Assembly (NCBI GenBank): GCA_947476695.1
Contig: CANJRD010000001.1
Coordinates: forward strand, 124,001 to 188,000
Direction of reading: 5' to 3'
DNA length: 64,000 bases
Source: Rhodospirillaceae bacterium
Lineage (GTDB): Bacteria > Pseudomonadota > Alphaproteobacteria > Rhodospirillales > Rhodospirillaceae
A program made the translations under genes and the position numbers. Numbering within the stretch: the first letter of the stretch is position 1; every line of letters starts with the position of its first letter. The notes under the pieces are model-generated. The model saw only the letters and a program-made list of their open reading frames with translations, was not told the DNA's origin and made no database searches. Shown piece by piece: positions 1 to 11,341 of the stretch.

Positions 1-1814
<1,814 letters not shown>

Positions 1815-1818
<4 letters not shown>

Positions 1819-2165
1819 GCCTGTTGATCCGGGCGCTTGGCTAAGCCGCTTGTTAGTCCTAGGCGCTCGATCACGGCTTCAATCGGCGTGTTGGTGGGCA
1901 CGATCACAATATCGCCGGGCGCGGCGGAGGTGACGACCACCACGGCGTTCTTCGGGCAGATGTCGAAGCAATCGACTTCGATCACGGCGACCTTCGTGTC
2001 GCGGTCTTCCTGATCGCCGACGTCGAGCGTCTTGCGCAGGCATTTGGCGAGCCGTTTGTCGCCGCCCTTGCCGAAGCCGCCTTCAGCGCGCTTCGAGCAC
2101 TTGCGGCAGACGAGCACGATGTCGGTCCAGTCCGCGCGGGCGCCCTTAAAGCCGACATCGTTCAT
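1815..2165 (-). CDS. Thioredoxin-like (2Fe-2S) ferredoxin domain protein
   Basis: A 116-residue protein with cysteines at positions 20, 23, 42, 66 and 70. The last two form a CFDICPKNAV motif like that of thioredoxin-fold [2Fe-2S] ferredoxins. It probably carries electrons, but the partner is unknown. It is the last gene of a leftward series, starting 3 bases after the stop of the preceding 176-residue gene. Its stop overlaps the gltB stop on the other strand. The Cys spacing is inspected by eye only; a structural zinc role is an alternative. Confidence 0.8.
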
Positions 2166-2168
2166 GCG

Positions 2169-2699
2169 TCACCCAACCTGTGTATTTGCCATCAACAACT
2201 TCTGGCCGAAGCTGAGCTGTTGGGCGCGTGGCGCGGTGCGCAGCCAGCTGAAGTCGGCTTCCGCCAGGCGCTGCTTGAACGGATGATCGTCGATGAACAG
2301 GTCCGGGTACATCACCACGAACCAGGCCATGAAGGCTTGCATGCCCGGCGCCAGCGGATTGCCCAGCGCCTGATACCACTGGCAGCACTGGAACAGCATG
2401 AGGTCGTTGATCTCTTCCTGCACGCCGTCGAGCATCGCTGCCGCGTCCTGATCGGGATACTGGAAGAAGGCCATCGTGCGATCCATCAGATCGGAGACCT
2501 GATCCTCGCGACCCGGGCGAATGTAGACATTGGGATCGAGTGCCGCCGGACGGTGATCGGCAAGCGCGATGAGGATGCGCCCGCTGGCCGAGGCCAAGGT
2601 ATGGGCCGCGACGACATCGCGTGCGGAAAACAAAAGCTGTATAGCCACTTCGATCTGCTGTTGCGCCACCTCGATGCTTTTCACATGGATGACGGCCAT
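2169..2699 (-). CDS. Conserved-looking protein of unknown function, 176 aa
   Basis: I do not recognise a family. The protein is soluble, with no signal peptide or membrane segment. The N-terminal part (about 1-60) looks helical and ends in LIALADHRPAALDP; the C-terminal half is rich in Trp, Phe and Met. It starts 4 bases after the stop of the M17 aminopeptidase and ends 3 bases before the ferredoxin-like gene, so it is almost certainly cotranscribed with both. Its placement between a peptidase and an Fe-S protein does not define a function. Confidence 0.75.
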   Translation of the reverse strand: MAVIHVKSIEVAQQQIEVAIQLLFSARDVVAAHTLASASGRILIALADHRPAALDPNVYIRPGREDQVSDLMDRTMAFFQYPDQDAAAMLDGVQEEINDLMLFQCCQWYQALGNPLAPGMQAFMAWFVVMYPDLFIDDHPFKQRLAEADFSWLRTAPRAQQLSFGQKLLMANTQVG

Positions 2700-2703
2700 G
2701 CGT

Positions 2704-4110
2704 TTATCCGAACCGTCGGCGGATGAGTTCGAACAACGCGCGTTGCGTCAACGCCTCGCCGCCTTGCGGGCGACCTGGGCGCTCGCCGGCGTTCCAGGCA
2801 TAGAGATCGATATGCGCCCAGGGCACGTTGGCGGTGACGAATTCCTTCAGGAACAGCGCGGCGGTGATCGCCCCGGCGAAGGGAGAGTCGCCGGCGTTGT
2901 TCATGTCGGCGATCTTGCTGTCGATCATCTTGCGATACGGCGTCCACATCGGCAGACGCCACATGGGATCGTGCGTCGCCTTGGCGGCGGCGGCAAGATC
3001 GGCCGCGAGGTCTTCGTTGTCGGTGAACAGTGCCGGCAGTTCAGGCCCGAGCGCGCTGCGCGCCGCACCGGTGAGCGTGGCGCAATCGATCAGCAGCGCG
3101 GGCTCTTCCGCCGAGGCCTCGCTGAGCGCATCGGCCAGCACGAGCCGGCCTTCCGCGTCGGTGTTTCCGATCTCGACCGTCAGGCCCGACCGCGACGTCA
3201 GCACGTCGCCGGGACGGAATGAATTGCCGGAGACCGAGTTCTCCACCGCCGGGATCATCACGCGCAGCCGCACCGGCAGCATCGCGTCCATGATCATGTC
3301 GGCCAGACCGAGCACGGTGGCCGCCCCGCCCATGTCCTTCTTCATCAGGCCCATGGCGCTGGCGGGCTTAAGATCGAGGCCGCCGGTATCGAAGCACACA
3401 CCCTTGCCGACCAGCGTCACTTTCTTGTCGGCCGGATTGCCCCAGGTGAAATCGATCAGCCGCGGCGCGGAGGAACTCGCGCGGCCGACGGCATGGATCA
3501 TCGGATAGCCGCGCTTGAGCAGATCGTCGCCGACGGTGATCTTCACCGAGGCGCCGTGATGCGTGGCGACGAATTCCGCCGTCTGGGCCAGAACGTCGGG
3601 CAGCATGTCGGCGGCCGGTGTGTTGACCAGATCGCGCGTCAGGGTGGCCGCCGCGACGATGCGTTCCACATGCGCGCGGTCGGCCTCGGCGGGCCACACC
3701 AGACGCGACAGCTTCTCCGCCGCCGCCGCGCCGTCTTTCTTGTAGCGCGTGAACTGATAGGCCCCGAGCGCCCAGGCAAGTGGCGCCCAGCTCGAGAATT
3801 CATGCAGCGCGGCGTCGGAAAGACCTATGACTTCGTCGATATGGTACACGCCGCGCGGCAAGGATTTTGCGAGCCCGCCGGTCACCCAGGGATCCTCGCC
3901 GCGACCCAAACCCAACAGCACTTGCATCAGGCTGCCGTCGTCGTTGGCGATGGCGAGGGTGGTGCCGGCATCGCCCTTGAACCCGCTGACCGCGATCCAG
4001 CGCGCGATGCGATCATGGGGCGCGGCCCACGACGCCAAGGCTTCGGCGGTGACGGCAACGATCGGCACCGTGGCGGCGCCGGCTTCAACAAGGACGGTCG
4101 TGGAGGACAT
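2704..4110 (-). CDS. M17 family leucyl aminopeptidase (cytosol aminopeptidase)
   Basis: A metal-dependent exopeptidase that removes N-terminal residues from peptides in the cytoplasm. At 468 residues it has the normal size. The C-terminal catalytic domain shows the metal and active-site motifs in order: VGKGVCFDTGG, MKKDMGGAA and the family signature NTDAEGRLVLADAL, followed by DCATLTGA. The N-terminal domain is poorly conserved, as is usual. It begins 11 bases after the TAXI-protein stop and is followed 4 bases later by an unknown gene, suggesting one transcript. It could be called PepA- or PepB-like; I cannot separate these by eye. Confidence 0.93.
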   Translation of the reverse strand: MSSTTVLVEAGAATVPIVAVTAEALASWAAPHDRIARWIAVSGFKGDAGTTLAIANDDGSLMQVLLGLGRGEDPWVTGGLAKSLPRGVYHIDEVIGLSDAALHEFSSWAPLAWALGAYQFTRYKKDGAAAAEKLSRLVWPAEADRAHVERIVAAATLTRDLVNTPAADMLPDVLAQTAEFVATHHGASVKITVGDDLLKRGYPMIHAVGRASSSAPRLIDFTWGNPADKKVTLVGKGVCFDTGGLDLKPASAMGLMKKDMGGAATVLGLADMIMDAMLPVRLRVMIPAVENSVSGNSFRPGDVLTSRSGLTVEIGNTDAEGRLVLADALSEASAEEPALLIDCATLTGAARSALGPELPALFTDNEDLAADLAAAAKATHDPMWRLPMWTPYRKMIDSKIADMNNAGDSPFAGAITAALFLKEFVTANVPWAHIDLYAWNAGERPGRPQGGEALTQRALFELIRRRFG

Positions 4111-4121
4111 GAGAACTCGAG

Positions 4122-5228
4122 TCAGGAAGAACGGCTGTTGGGAGAGTTTGCGCGCACCGGCTTCACCGGCGCCAGCATGGTCTGCTGTGGCACGGAGATG
4201 CCCTGCCCAAGGTAGTAGCGCGCCGCACCCTGATGAAGGGGCAATGTGTAACCGCTTCCCGCGGCTTCCTTTGCCATCGTCTTCCCGGACGGATGCCCGT
4301 TCTGGAACAGCGCGACGTTGCGTTCATGCCAAAGGGCGCGGGCGATGTTGAAGCCCAGGGTGTCGTCCAGGTTCGCACGCGCGACCAGCAGGATGCCGAC
4401 TTCCAGCGTCTGCACATCGTCGGGTGCGCCATAAGTCCCGGCGGGGACGATGCCGACCGAATAATACGGCAGGACATCGGCGATTTTGTCGGCGATGGGG
4501 CCCGCGATCGGCACGATTCGGATCGGCGTGCTGCGCGCGAGGTCCTCCAGCGCCAGCACGGGCGCGGCACTGACGACGAACAACGCATCAATGGTGCCGG
4601 CGGCCAGGGCATCGGTCATCGCCGTGAAGGCGAGCGGCTTAAGTTGGACTTGATTCGCGTGAACGTTGAAGGCGGAAAGGATCATGCGCGGGGTCACGGA
4701 CTGAGCCGTGCCGTTCATGCCGATGCCGACGCGCTTGCCCTTGAGATCGGTCACGCCGTTGATCTTGGCGGTATCGCGCACGACGAGATGGATCGCGGCC
4801 GGATACAGACGGCCGATCGCGCGCAGGTTCGACAGCGGCTCCTGGCCCGCGTAAGGGCCCGAGCCGTCAAACAGCCAACTCGCGACATCGGCCTGGCTGA
4901 GACCGAGTTCGATATCGCCGCGCGCCACCGCGCGCAGGTTCTCGACCGCGCCGCCAGTGGTCTGGGCGACGGTGATCAATCCCGGAACACCGCAATTGCC
5001 GCCGCGCTCGCATTCGCGGCTGCCGGGGGGATTGGAGATGGCGTTGGCGATGAGGCCGCCGAACAGGAACTCCGTCGCGCCGGTGGGACCGGAGCCTAGG
5101 CGGATGACCTTGGTTTCGCGATCCTGCGGCGCCGCCGCGCCCATCAGGGCAAGCGCGGGCAAGGCCGCGCCGCCGGCCAGAAGACGGCGGCGTCCAATCA
5201 TCCCAATTTTGTCGCGCAGCGGCTTCAC
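4122..5228 (-). CDS. TAXI-family TRAP transporter solute-binding protein
   Basis: A periplasmic binding protein of the TRAP-associated extracytoplasmic immunogenic (TAXI) family, which delivers carboxylates or amino acids to a DctM-like permease. The N-terminus carries a GRRRLLAGG segment, a hydrophobic stretch and an AxA-type end near residue 33, which resembles a Tat signal. The mature part starts with the family motif IRLGSGPTGATEF and contains a GVTDLKGKRVGIG segment. The chosen start is GTG; an in-frame ATG lies nine codons in (base 5201) and is a fair alternative. No TRAP permease gene is present nearby, so the transporter is incomplete here. The ligand is unknown. Confidence 0.88.
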   Translation of the reverse strand: MKPLRDKIGMIGRRRLLAGGAALPALALMGAAAPQDRETKVIRLGSGPTGATEFLFGGLIANAISNPPGSRECERGGNCGVPGLITVAQTTGGAVENLRAVARGDIELGLSQADVASWLFDGSGPYAGQEPLSNLRAIGRLYPAAIHLVVRDTAKINGVTDLKGKRVGIGMNGTAQSVTPRMILSAFNVHANQVQLKPLAFTAMTDALAAGTIDALFVVSAAPVLALEDLARSTPIRIVPIAGPIADKIADVLPYYSVGIVPAGTYGAPDDVQTLEVGILLVARANLDDTLGFNIARALWHERNVALFQNGHPSGKTMAKEAAGSGYTLPLHQGAARYYLGQGISVPQQTMLAPVKPVRANSPNSRSS

Positions 5229-5375
5229 GACCGAGGCACCCGAAACATCACGCCGCGCCCCGAATGGACCGGCGTTTCACCATAGCAATCGTGCATACCA
5301 TATCGTGGCGCCAATGAGGCGCCGAGACTGGTCACACCTAAATTTTGTGTGAGAACGCGCCCTGTAGACCACAGT

Positions 5376-6122
5376 TTAGAGGTCCGCTGCGGCGAGCAGC
5401 GCGGCGACGTGTTCGTTCGCCGGGCGGCTGCGCAGCTCATCAGGCGTGGCGGATTGTACGATACGGCCCGCGTGCACGACGGCGATGCGGTCGGCGATGC
5501 GGAACGCCTCGCGGGGGTCGTGAGTGATGATGACGACCGTTTTGCCGAGATCACGCTGCAGCCCCTTTGTCTCGTCCTGCATCGCGCGGCGTGTGATGGG
5601 GTCCAGCGCACTGAACGGCTCGTCCATCAACAGTACCGGCGCGTCGGTCACTAACGCGCGGGCCAGGCCAACACGTTGCCGCATCCCGGCGGAAAGTGTC
5701 GCCGGCGATGCCGCCGTGACGGCCGCGAGCCCGAAGCGCTCAAGCCACGATTTCGCGGCCGCGCGGGCGGGCCCCGCCGCCTGTCCTTGCAGACGCAGAG
5801 GAAACGCCACGTTATCGATGGTGTTGCGATGCGGCAGCAGGCCGAAGTTCTGAAACACCATCGCAGTGGTGTTCTGGCGAAACCGCCGCAGGCCAGCGGC
5901 ATCGAGCGCGGTGACATCGATATCGCCCACCCGTACCTGACCCGCTGTTGGGGTGACCAGACGATTGATGCTGCGCAGCAAGGTCGATTTCCCTGCGCCG
6001 GATAGGCCCATGATGGCGAACAGGCTACCGGCCGGGATCTCAAGCGAGGCGTCGAGCAGTGCGGCGCGTGTCCCATACTGGACCGACACGTTCGTGAGTG
6101 TGATCGCCGGACCGAGGCTCAT
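5376..6122 (-). CDS. proV: ATP-binding subunit of a glycine betaine/proline-type ABC transporter
   Basis: The cytoplasmic ATPase that powers uptake of a betaine-like compatible solute. It shows Walker A GLSGAGKST, signature LSAGMRQRVGLARAL and Walker B VLLMDEPFSALD, followed by the switch region VVIITHDPREAF. At 248 residues it ends soon after the ATPase core and lacks the C-terminal CBS domains of the ~400-residue ProV, so ionic-strength sensing by CBS domains is not expected. The ATG overlaps the permease stop as ATGA, indicating translational coupling. It is the last gene of the proX-proW-proV order. The substrate could equally be choline or another quaternary amine. Confidence 0.9.
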   Translation of the reverse strand: MSLGPAITLTNVSVQYGTRAALLDASLEIPAGSLFAIMGLSGAGKSTLLRSINRLVTPTAGQVRVGDIDVTALDAAGLRRFRQNTTAMVFQNFGLLPHRNTIDNVAFPLRLQGQAAGPARAAAKSWLERFGLAAVTAASPATLSAGMRQRVGLARALVTDAPVLLMDEPFSALDPITRRAMQDETKGLQRDLGKTVVIITHDPREAFRIADRIAVVHAGRIVQSATPDELRSRPANEHVAALLAAADL

Positions 6123-6958
6123 GCAGAAGGTTGCCCGCGCCGCGCGACTGCCTGGGTGAGGCGGTCGATGACAATGGCCAGCGCGACACCGGCGACAAGC
6201 GCACGTCCCGTGTCGAGGCGTTGGATGCCGAGCAGCACCTGCTCGCCCAAACCGCGCGTGCCGATCATCGCCGCCACGACGACCATCGACAGCGCCATCA
6301 TGCAGGCCTGATTGAGCCCAACCATGATCGCCGGAAGCGCGAGCGGCAATTCCACCCACCATAGACGTTGCGCCGACGTGGCGCCGAAGGCTTCAGCCGC
6401 CTCGACCGCTTCGGGATCGGCTTGGCGAATGCCCAGATCGGTCAGGCGAATGATCGGCGGCACCGCGTAGATCACAGTGGCGAGCAGCGCCGGGACCTTG
6501 CCGAGACCGAACAGCATCAGCGCGGGCACCAGATAGACGAACGACGGCAGGGTCTGCATGGCATCGAGGAGCGGCAGCGCAAGGCGACGCAGCCGCGCGT
6601 GGCGCGCGACCGCGATGCCGAGCGGCAGGCCGAGCGCCACTGCGACGATCAGCGCGGCGAGCATCAGCGCCAGCGTCATCATCGTCGCGTCCCACATCCC
6701 GAGCACGCCGAGCAGGAACATCGCGATCACCAGCGACGCGGTAAAGGTGATGCGCCGCGTAGCGGCGAAGGCGCCCGCCGCAATCAGAGCGATCACTAGC
6801 CACCAAGGCGCGCCGCGCAACAGGCCTTCGAGCTTCAGGAGAACTGCGAGGATCGCGTCGCCCAGCGTGCGAAAGGCCTCGCCGTGGTTCGCGACAAAGG
6901 TCTCCAGCGCGCGCGTGATCGGCGGCGCGAGATCGAGCGTCAGGCTTTCGGGAAACAT
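6119..6958 (-). CDS. proW: Permease subunit of a glycine betaine/proline-type ABC transporter
   Basis: A 279-residue inner-membrane permease with a short N-terminal extension and about six hydrophobic segments. The binding-protein-dependent transport motif lies around EAAEAFGATSAQRLWWVELPL, including the EAA loop that contacts the ATPase. It sits 18 bases after the binding-protein gene and overlaps the ATPase gene by 4 bases. The EAA-like loop and gene order support a ProW/OpuAB type permease; solute specificity cannot be read from it. Confidence 0.92.
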   Translation of the reverse strand: MFPESLTLDLAPPITRALETFVANHGEAFRTLGDAILAVLLKLEGLLRGAPWWLVIALIAAGAFAATRRITFTASLVIAMFLLGVLGMWDATMMTLALMLAALIVAVALGLPLGIAVARHARLRRLALPLLDAMQTLPSFVYLVPALMLFGLGKVPALLATVIYAVPPIIRLTDLGIRQADPEAVEAAEAFGATSAQRLWWVELPLALPAIMVGLNQACMMALSMVVVAAMIGTRGLGEQVLLGIQRLDTGRALVAGVALAIVIDRLTQAVARRGQPSA

Positions 6959-6976
6959 GGCCCCTCCCCGCGCCGG

Positions 6977-7957
6977 CTAAAGAGCGGCGTGTACTTTGGT
7001 CGCAATCTCCGGCGTCACCCAAGCCTGCCAGATGTCGGCATGATCTTTCAGGAATTGCTTCGCCGCCGCATCGGCGTTGCCGCTGTGATCCTGCATGAAG
7101 GCCAGCGCCTCGCCGATCTGCGCGGAGGTGGTGCGATAGCCCTTGAGGAACGCCATCGCCTCCGGCGCCGCGCCCGCGAACTTCGCGTTCGCACCGATCC
7201 ATACCGCGACCTTTGGATAAGCCACGGCGCGCGGATACTTCGGATCGGCAATCAGGCCTTTCCAATCCGCGTCGTTGAAGGCTGGTTCTTGCAGCATGAC
7301 AAGATCGTATTTGCCGAGCACCCAAGTGGGGCCCCAGTAGTACGCGACAAACGGCTCATGCTTGAGCACCGCCCCACCGATGGCGGCGGCGAGGGCCGCG
7401 CCTGTGCCCGGCCGGAAGTTGGTGAAATCGGCTTCGAGATTGTAAGCGCGCAGCTTCGCGGTGTTGACGATCTCGCAGTTCCAGCCGGAGGGGCAGTTGT
7501 AGAAGCGGCCTTTTTTCGGCTCTTCCGGATCCTTGAACAACGCCTTGAAGCGCGGCAGGTCGGCGACGGCGCGCAAGTCTTTCGCCGGCGCGTTTGCGCC
7601 TTCGACGAGATAGCGCGGCACATACCAACCCTGCACCGCATCCGGAAAGTTCACGCCGACCTCGCGAACCTGGCCGCGCGTCATCGCGCGGTTCCAGACT
7701 TCGGTGACGTTGTCCTTCCAGACCTCCATCGCCACGTCGACGTCGCCCTGCGCGAGCCCTTGGATGAGCGGAATGGTGGTGCCGACGACCACGTCGGTCT
7801 TGCAGCCGTACCCGGCTTCCAGAATCTTACGCGCCACGGCGGTGTGGAACTGCGCCGAATCCCAATCGAAGCCGGCAAAGACAATCGGCCGCGATATCTC
7901 GCAGGCGGCGACAGGTGTGGCGGTCAGCAGAGCGAGGGCCAGGGCGATGAAACGCAT
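6977..7957 (-). CDS. proX: Substrate-binding protein of a glycine betaine/proline-type ABC transporter
   Basis: A periplasmic binding protein of the OpuAC fold, 326 residues. It has a Sec signal peptide (MRFIALALALLTATPVAA, then CEIS). The mature part contains IVFAGFDWDSAQFHTAV, then WYVPRYL, and an aromatic-rich stretch AYYWGPTWVLGKYDLV typical of an aromatic cage for trimethylammonium groups. It is the first gene of the transporter operon and lies 45 bases after phaB on the same strand, so read-through from the PHA genes is possible. Whether it binds glycine betaine, choline or proline betaine needs an assay. Confidence 0.9.
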   Translation of the reverse strand: MRFIALALALLTATPVAACEISRPIVFAGFDWDSAQFHTAVARKILEAGYGCKTDVVVGTTIPLIQGLAQGDVDVAMEVWKDNVTEVWNRAMTRGQVREVGVNFPDAVQGWYVPRYLVEGANAPAKDLRAVADLPRFKALFKDPEEPKKGRFYNCPSGWNCEIVNTAKLRAYNLEADFTNFRPGTGAALAAAIGGAVLKHEPFVAYYWGPTWVLGKYDLVMLQEPAFNDADWKGLIADPKYPRAVAYPKVAVWIGANAKFAGAAPEAMAFLKGYRTTSAQIGEALAFMQDHSGNADAAAKQFLKDHADIWQAWVTPEIATKVHAAL

Positions 7958-8002
7958 GCAGGCACAATACGCAGCCCGCGCGCTGTGTTCCAGCCCAGGC
8001 GA

Positions 8003-8728
8003 TCAATACATATGTTGACCGCCGTTGATCGATAGGGTCGAGCCGGTGATGAAGTCCGCATCGTCGGCGGTGAGGAACATCACGCCGCGCGCGATGTCTT
8101 CGGCGCGCCCGAGGCGGCCCATCGGAATGCGCGCGATGATCTTCTCCAGCACGTTGGGTGGCACGGCGCGCACCATGTCGGTATCGACGTAGCCCGGCGC
8201 GATGGCGTTGACCGTGATGCCCTTGCCCGCGCCTTCCTGCGCCAGCGCCTTGGTGAATCCATGGATGCCGGACTTCGCGGCGGCATAGTTCACCTGGCCG
8301 TACTGGCCCATCTGCCCGTTGATCGAACCGACGTTGACGATGCGGCCGAACGACCGCGCGCGCATGCCGTCGATCACGGCGCGGCAGGTGTTGAAGCAGG
8401 AGCCGAGATTGGTCTGGATGACCGCATCCCACTGGCCCTCGTCCATCTTGTGCAGGGTGCCGTCGCGGGTGATGCCGGCATTATTGACCAGGATCTCGAT
8501 CGGACCGGTGTCCGCCGTGATCTTCTGCACCACTTCGCTGACGGCGGCGAAATCGCCGACGTCGAACTTGGCGGTCGCAATGCCGGTCTCGGCCTCGAAG
8601 GCCTTGGCGGCGTCGTCATTGCCGGCGTAGTTGGCGATGACCTTCCGGCCCGCGTCCTTGAGCGCGATTGAGATCGCCCTGCCGATGCCCCGCGTACCCC
8701 CGGTTACCAGTGCAACACGTGATGCCAC
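8003..8728 (-). CDS. phaB: Acetoacetyl-CoA reductase (NADPH)
   Basis: Reduces acetoacetyl-CoA to (R)-3-hydroxybutyryl-CoA, the monomer for PHA synthase. It is an SDR-family protein with a TGGTRGIGRA nucleotide-binding motif at the N-terminus, NNAG, and the active-site pair in YAAAKSGIHG. The end, STLSINGGQHMY, is typical of PhaB. I chose a GTG start because a GGGGAG ribosome-binding site lies 7 bases upstream and the product (241 aa) then begins MASRVALVTGG. An in-frame ATG five codons earlier (base 8743) has no good ribosome-binding site. It is the last PHA gene of phaE-like, phaC, phaA, phaB. Confidence 0.94.
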   Translation of the reverse strand: MASRVALVTGGTRGIGRAISIALKDAGRKVIANYAGNDDAAKAFEAETGIATAKFDVGDFAAVSEVVQKITADTGPIEILVNNAGITRDGTLHKMDEGQWDAVIQTNLGSCFNTCRAVIDGMRARSFGRIVNVGSINGQMGQYGQVNYAAAKSGIHGFTKALAQEGAGKGITVNAIAPGYVDTDMVRAVPPNVLEKIIARIPMGRLGRAEDIARGVMFLTADDADFITGSTLSINGGQHMY

Positions 8729-8811
8729 AACCGTTCTCCCCATGTGCCAAGTTACACATGAGCATAGGACCGGCTTCGGGGTCGGTGAAAGATGCGCGCG
8801 CGTTTCGACGC

Positions 8812-9987
8812 CTAGATGGCTTCCACGCAGAGCGCGATGCCCATGCCGCCGCCGATGCAAAGCGTCGCCAGGCCCTTTTTGGCCGAACGCTTCTGCAATT
8901 CATGCAGCAATGTGACAAGCACGCGACAGCCCGAGGCGCCAATCGGATGACCGAGCGCGATCGCGCCGCCGTTCACATTGACCTTCGCGGGGTCGAAGCC
9001 GAGGTCCTTGCAGACCGCCAGCGATTGCGCGGCGAAAGCTTCGTTGGCCTCGATCAAGTCGAGATCGCCGACGGACCAGCCGGCTTTCTCAAGCGCCTTC
9101 TTGGACGCGGGAATCGGACCCGTGCCCATGATGGCCGGATCGACGCCGGCCTGCGCCCACGACGCGATGCGCGCGAGCGGCGTCAGCCCGCGACGCTTCG
9201 CTTCGGCAGCGGTCATCAGCGTTACCGCCGCCGCGCCGTCATTGATGCCCGAGGCGTTGCCGGCGGTCACCGTGCCGTCCTTCGAGAAGGCCGGCTTCAG
9301 CTTGCCCAGCGTATCGGCCGTCGTGCCGGCACGGGGATATTCGTCGGTGTCGAAGCTTTTTTGTTCGCGCTTCACGGTGATCATCACCGGGACGATCTCG
9401 TCCTTGAAGCGGCCCGACTTGATCGCGGCTTCCGCTTTCGCTTGCGATTCGGCGGCGAACGCGTCCTGCGACGCGCGCGTCAGCTGCCACTTCTCGGCGA
9501 TGTTCTCGGCCGTCGTGCCCATGTGATAGCCGTTGAAGGCGTCCCACAGGCCGTCCTTGATCATGGTGTCGATGAGCGCGCCGTCGCCCATCTTCAAGCC
9601 GTTGCGCAAGCTTGCCGCATGGACCGACTGGCTCATGCTTTCCTGACCGCCGGCGATGACGATCTGCGCGTCACCGGAGATGATCGACTGCGCGCCGAGC
9701 GCGACGGCCTTCAGGCCGGAGCCGCAGACTTGGTTGATGGTCATCGCGGGCACTTCTTTCGGCACGCCCGCCTTGATCGAGGCCTGACGCGCCGGGTTCT
9801 GGCCGCAGGCCGCGGTGAGCACCTGGCCCATGATCACATCCGACACCTCGGCCGCGTCGATCTTCGCTCGCTTGAGCGCGTCGGTGATCACGACCTGGCC
9901 CAGGTCCACCGCGCTGAGGCCGGCGAGCGCGCCGCCAAAGCTGCCGATCGGCGTGCGGACGGCGGACGTGATGACGATATCGCTCAT
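8812..9987 (-). CDS. phaA: Acetyl-CoA acetyltransferase (beta-ketothiolase)
   Basis: Condenses two acetyl-CoA to acetoacetyl-CoA, the first step of PHB synthesis. Its 391 residues match the family. Visible motifs are the acyl-accepting Cys in [19 protein letters not shown], the substrate loop [25 protein letters not shown] and the C-terminal CIGGGMG Cys. The ATG follows a GAGGTTCTC sequence that supplies the ribosome-binding site. It sits between phaC (88 bases upstream) and phaB (83 bases downstream), consistent with one biosynthetic operon. It could also serve as the thiolase for the degradation genes further right in the window. Confidence 0.96.
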   Translation of the reverse strand: MSDIVITSAVRTPIGSFGGALAGLSAVDLGQVVITDALKRAKIDAAEVSDVIMGQVLTAACGQNPARQASIKAGVPKEVPAMTINQVCGSGLKAVALGAQSIISGDAQIVIAGGQESMSQSVHAASLRNGLKMGDGALIDTMIKDGLWDAFNGYHMGTTAENIAEKWQLTRASQDAFAAESQAKAEAAIKSGRFKDEIVPVMITVKREQKSFDTDEYPRAGTTADTLGKLKPAFSKDGTVTAGNASGINDGAAAVTLMTAAEAKRRGLTPLARIASWAQAGVDPAIMGTGPIPASKKALEKAGWSVGDLDLIEANEAFAAQSLAVCKDLGFDPAKVNVNGGAIALGHPIGASGCRVLVTLLHELQKRSAKKGLATLCIGGGMGIALCVEAI

Positions 9988-10075
9988 GAGAACCTCGCGG
10001 GCGTGAAGTGTGCGGTTCGGCATGTTGTAGGTCGCGTAAGGACGCGTCGCAAGGGGCCGTTATTGCATCGCAACA

Positions 10076-11341
10076 TCAAGGTGTTGCGGGGGAATCCTTC
10101 GCGTTCAGCCAGTCGATCAATGGCTGAGTCACGGTCGCGCGCGCCGCGGCGCCGGCGATGATTCCGATGTGCCCGAGGGACACCTCGCGCAACTGCGCGT
10201 GCGGAATCGCTTTCGCCGCCGCGCGCGCGGAGGCCGGCGGCACGATGCGATCCTGTGACGGCGAGACAACCAGCGTCGGCGCGCGCACACGCGCCGGTTC
10301 GATACGCATTCCACTCACCGACCAAAGTCCCCGGCCCGGCGTGTTGGCACCGTACCACTCGAACAAGCCTTCGCGCGCGAGGGGTCCTGCGAGCGGCACG
10401 CCGTCATTGAGCCAATCCTCCAGCGCGACGAAACGCTGCGCGTCTTCGCCCTCGGGCATCGCGGCGAAGCTGCGGAACTTGCGGCCGACCAGCGTCGGAT
10501 CGAGCAGCGCGAACAAAGCCTGCAATAGATCGACCGGCGCCTCACCCTTGGCGCCAATGATGACGTCGAGGATCGGTTGCAACAGCGGCAACTGGGCGCG
10601 CAGCCCGGCGCTGTCGGCGTGGAAATCCCATGGCGCCGCAAGCAGCGCCAATCGCGACACGAGATCGGCACGCAATACCGCCGGCGCCATCGCCAACGTC
10701 CCGCCCATGCAATAGCCGATAAGGTGCGCCGCAACCCCATGACGTTCGTGCAGGTGCGCCAGCGCGGGGATCGCGACCTGCATGATGTAGTCGGCGCTGG
10801 CGTAGTTGCGTTCCACGTCGCCGGGCGCATCCCAATCGAGCAGGTAGGTCGCAAGGCCGCCGGTCGCGAGGTCGCGCATGAAGGAACGGTCGGCGCTGAG
10901 ATCGAGGATGTCGGCGCGGTTCACCAGCGATGGCATCACCATCACGGGTGCGCCCTGGCCGCCGTAGAACCGCAAACGCGCATTGCCCTGCGACCACACC
11001 GCATCAGGACGCGCCAGGCGATCCGACGGCGGCGCGGTGTGATAGCGCGCGACCCCGCGCATGAAGCTTTCCATCCGCGCTTTTGCCGCCGCGGCGACCG
11101 CGGTGACGAGTTGCGCCGGATCGAGCGCGTCAGGCTGTGGGTGGCTTTGGCTTTCGGCGAGCGCGCGCGGGAGCAAGTTCGGCAGCGTTGCCGGCACCGG
11201 CATCTTCCAGGGTGGCAAGACGCCGCTCGAGAGCGTCAATCCGGCGAAGGAGAGCTGCGTGATCCAGGTCTCCACCGCCATGTGCAGCGGCAGGGGCCGA
11301 GGTCCCAGGCGGGGCGCTTTGCGGTGCGGTAGGTGGGACAT
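10076..11341 (-). CDS. phaC: PHA synthase, class III-like catalytic subunit
   Basis: Polymerises (R)-3-hydroxyacyl-CoA at the granule surface. The alpha/beta-hydrolase core has the PHA-synthase lipase-like box GYCMGG, with Cys211 as nucleophile, then Asp364 (SPSQDR) and His391 (LGHIG). The Cys-Asp distance of 153 equals that of the Allochromatium class III enzyme. The ORF is 421 residues, longer than typical class III (~355), because of an N-terminal segment containing RLGPRPLPLHMAVETW. That segment resembles conserved N-termini of related alphaproteobacterial hydrolases as I recall them. If this start is right, the gene overlaps the upstream PhaE-like gene by 212 bases; later starts at 11203 or 11074 would reduce the overlap. 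Confidence 0.85.
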   Translation of the reverse strand: MSHLPHRKAPRLGPRPLPLHMAVETWITQLSFAGLTLSSGVLPPWKMPVPATLPNLLPRALAESQSHPQPDALDPAQLVTAVAAAAKARMESFMRGVARYHTAPPSDRLARPDAVWSQGNARLRFYGGQGAPVMVMPSLVNRADILDLSADRSFMRDLATGGLATYLLDWDAPGDVERNYASADYIMQVAIPALAHLHERHGVAAHLIGYCMGGTLAMAPAVLRADLVSRLALLAAPWDFHADSAGLRAQLPLLQPILDVIIGAKGEAPVDLLQALFALLDPTLVGRKFRSFAAMPEGEDAQRFVALEDWLNDGVPLAGPLAREGLFEWYGANTPGRGLWSVSGMRIEPARVRAPTLVVSPSQDRIVPPASARAAAKAIPHAQLREVSLGHIGIIAGAAARATVTQPLIDWLNAKDSPATP

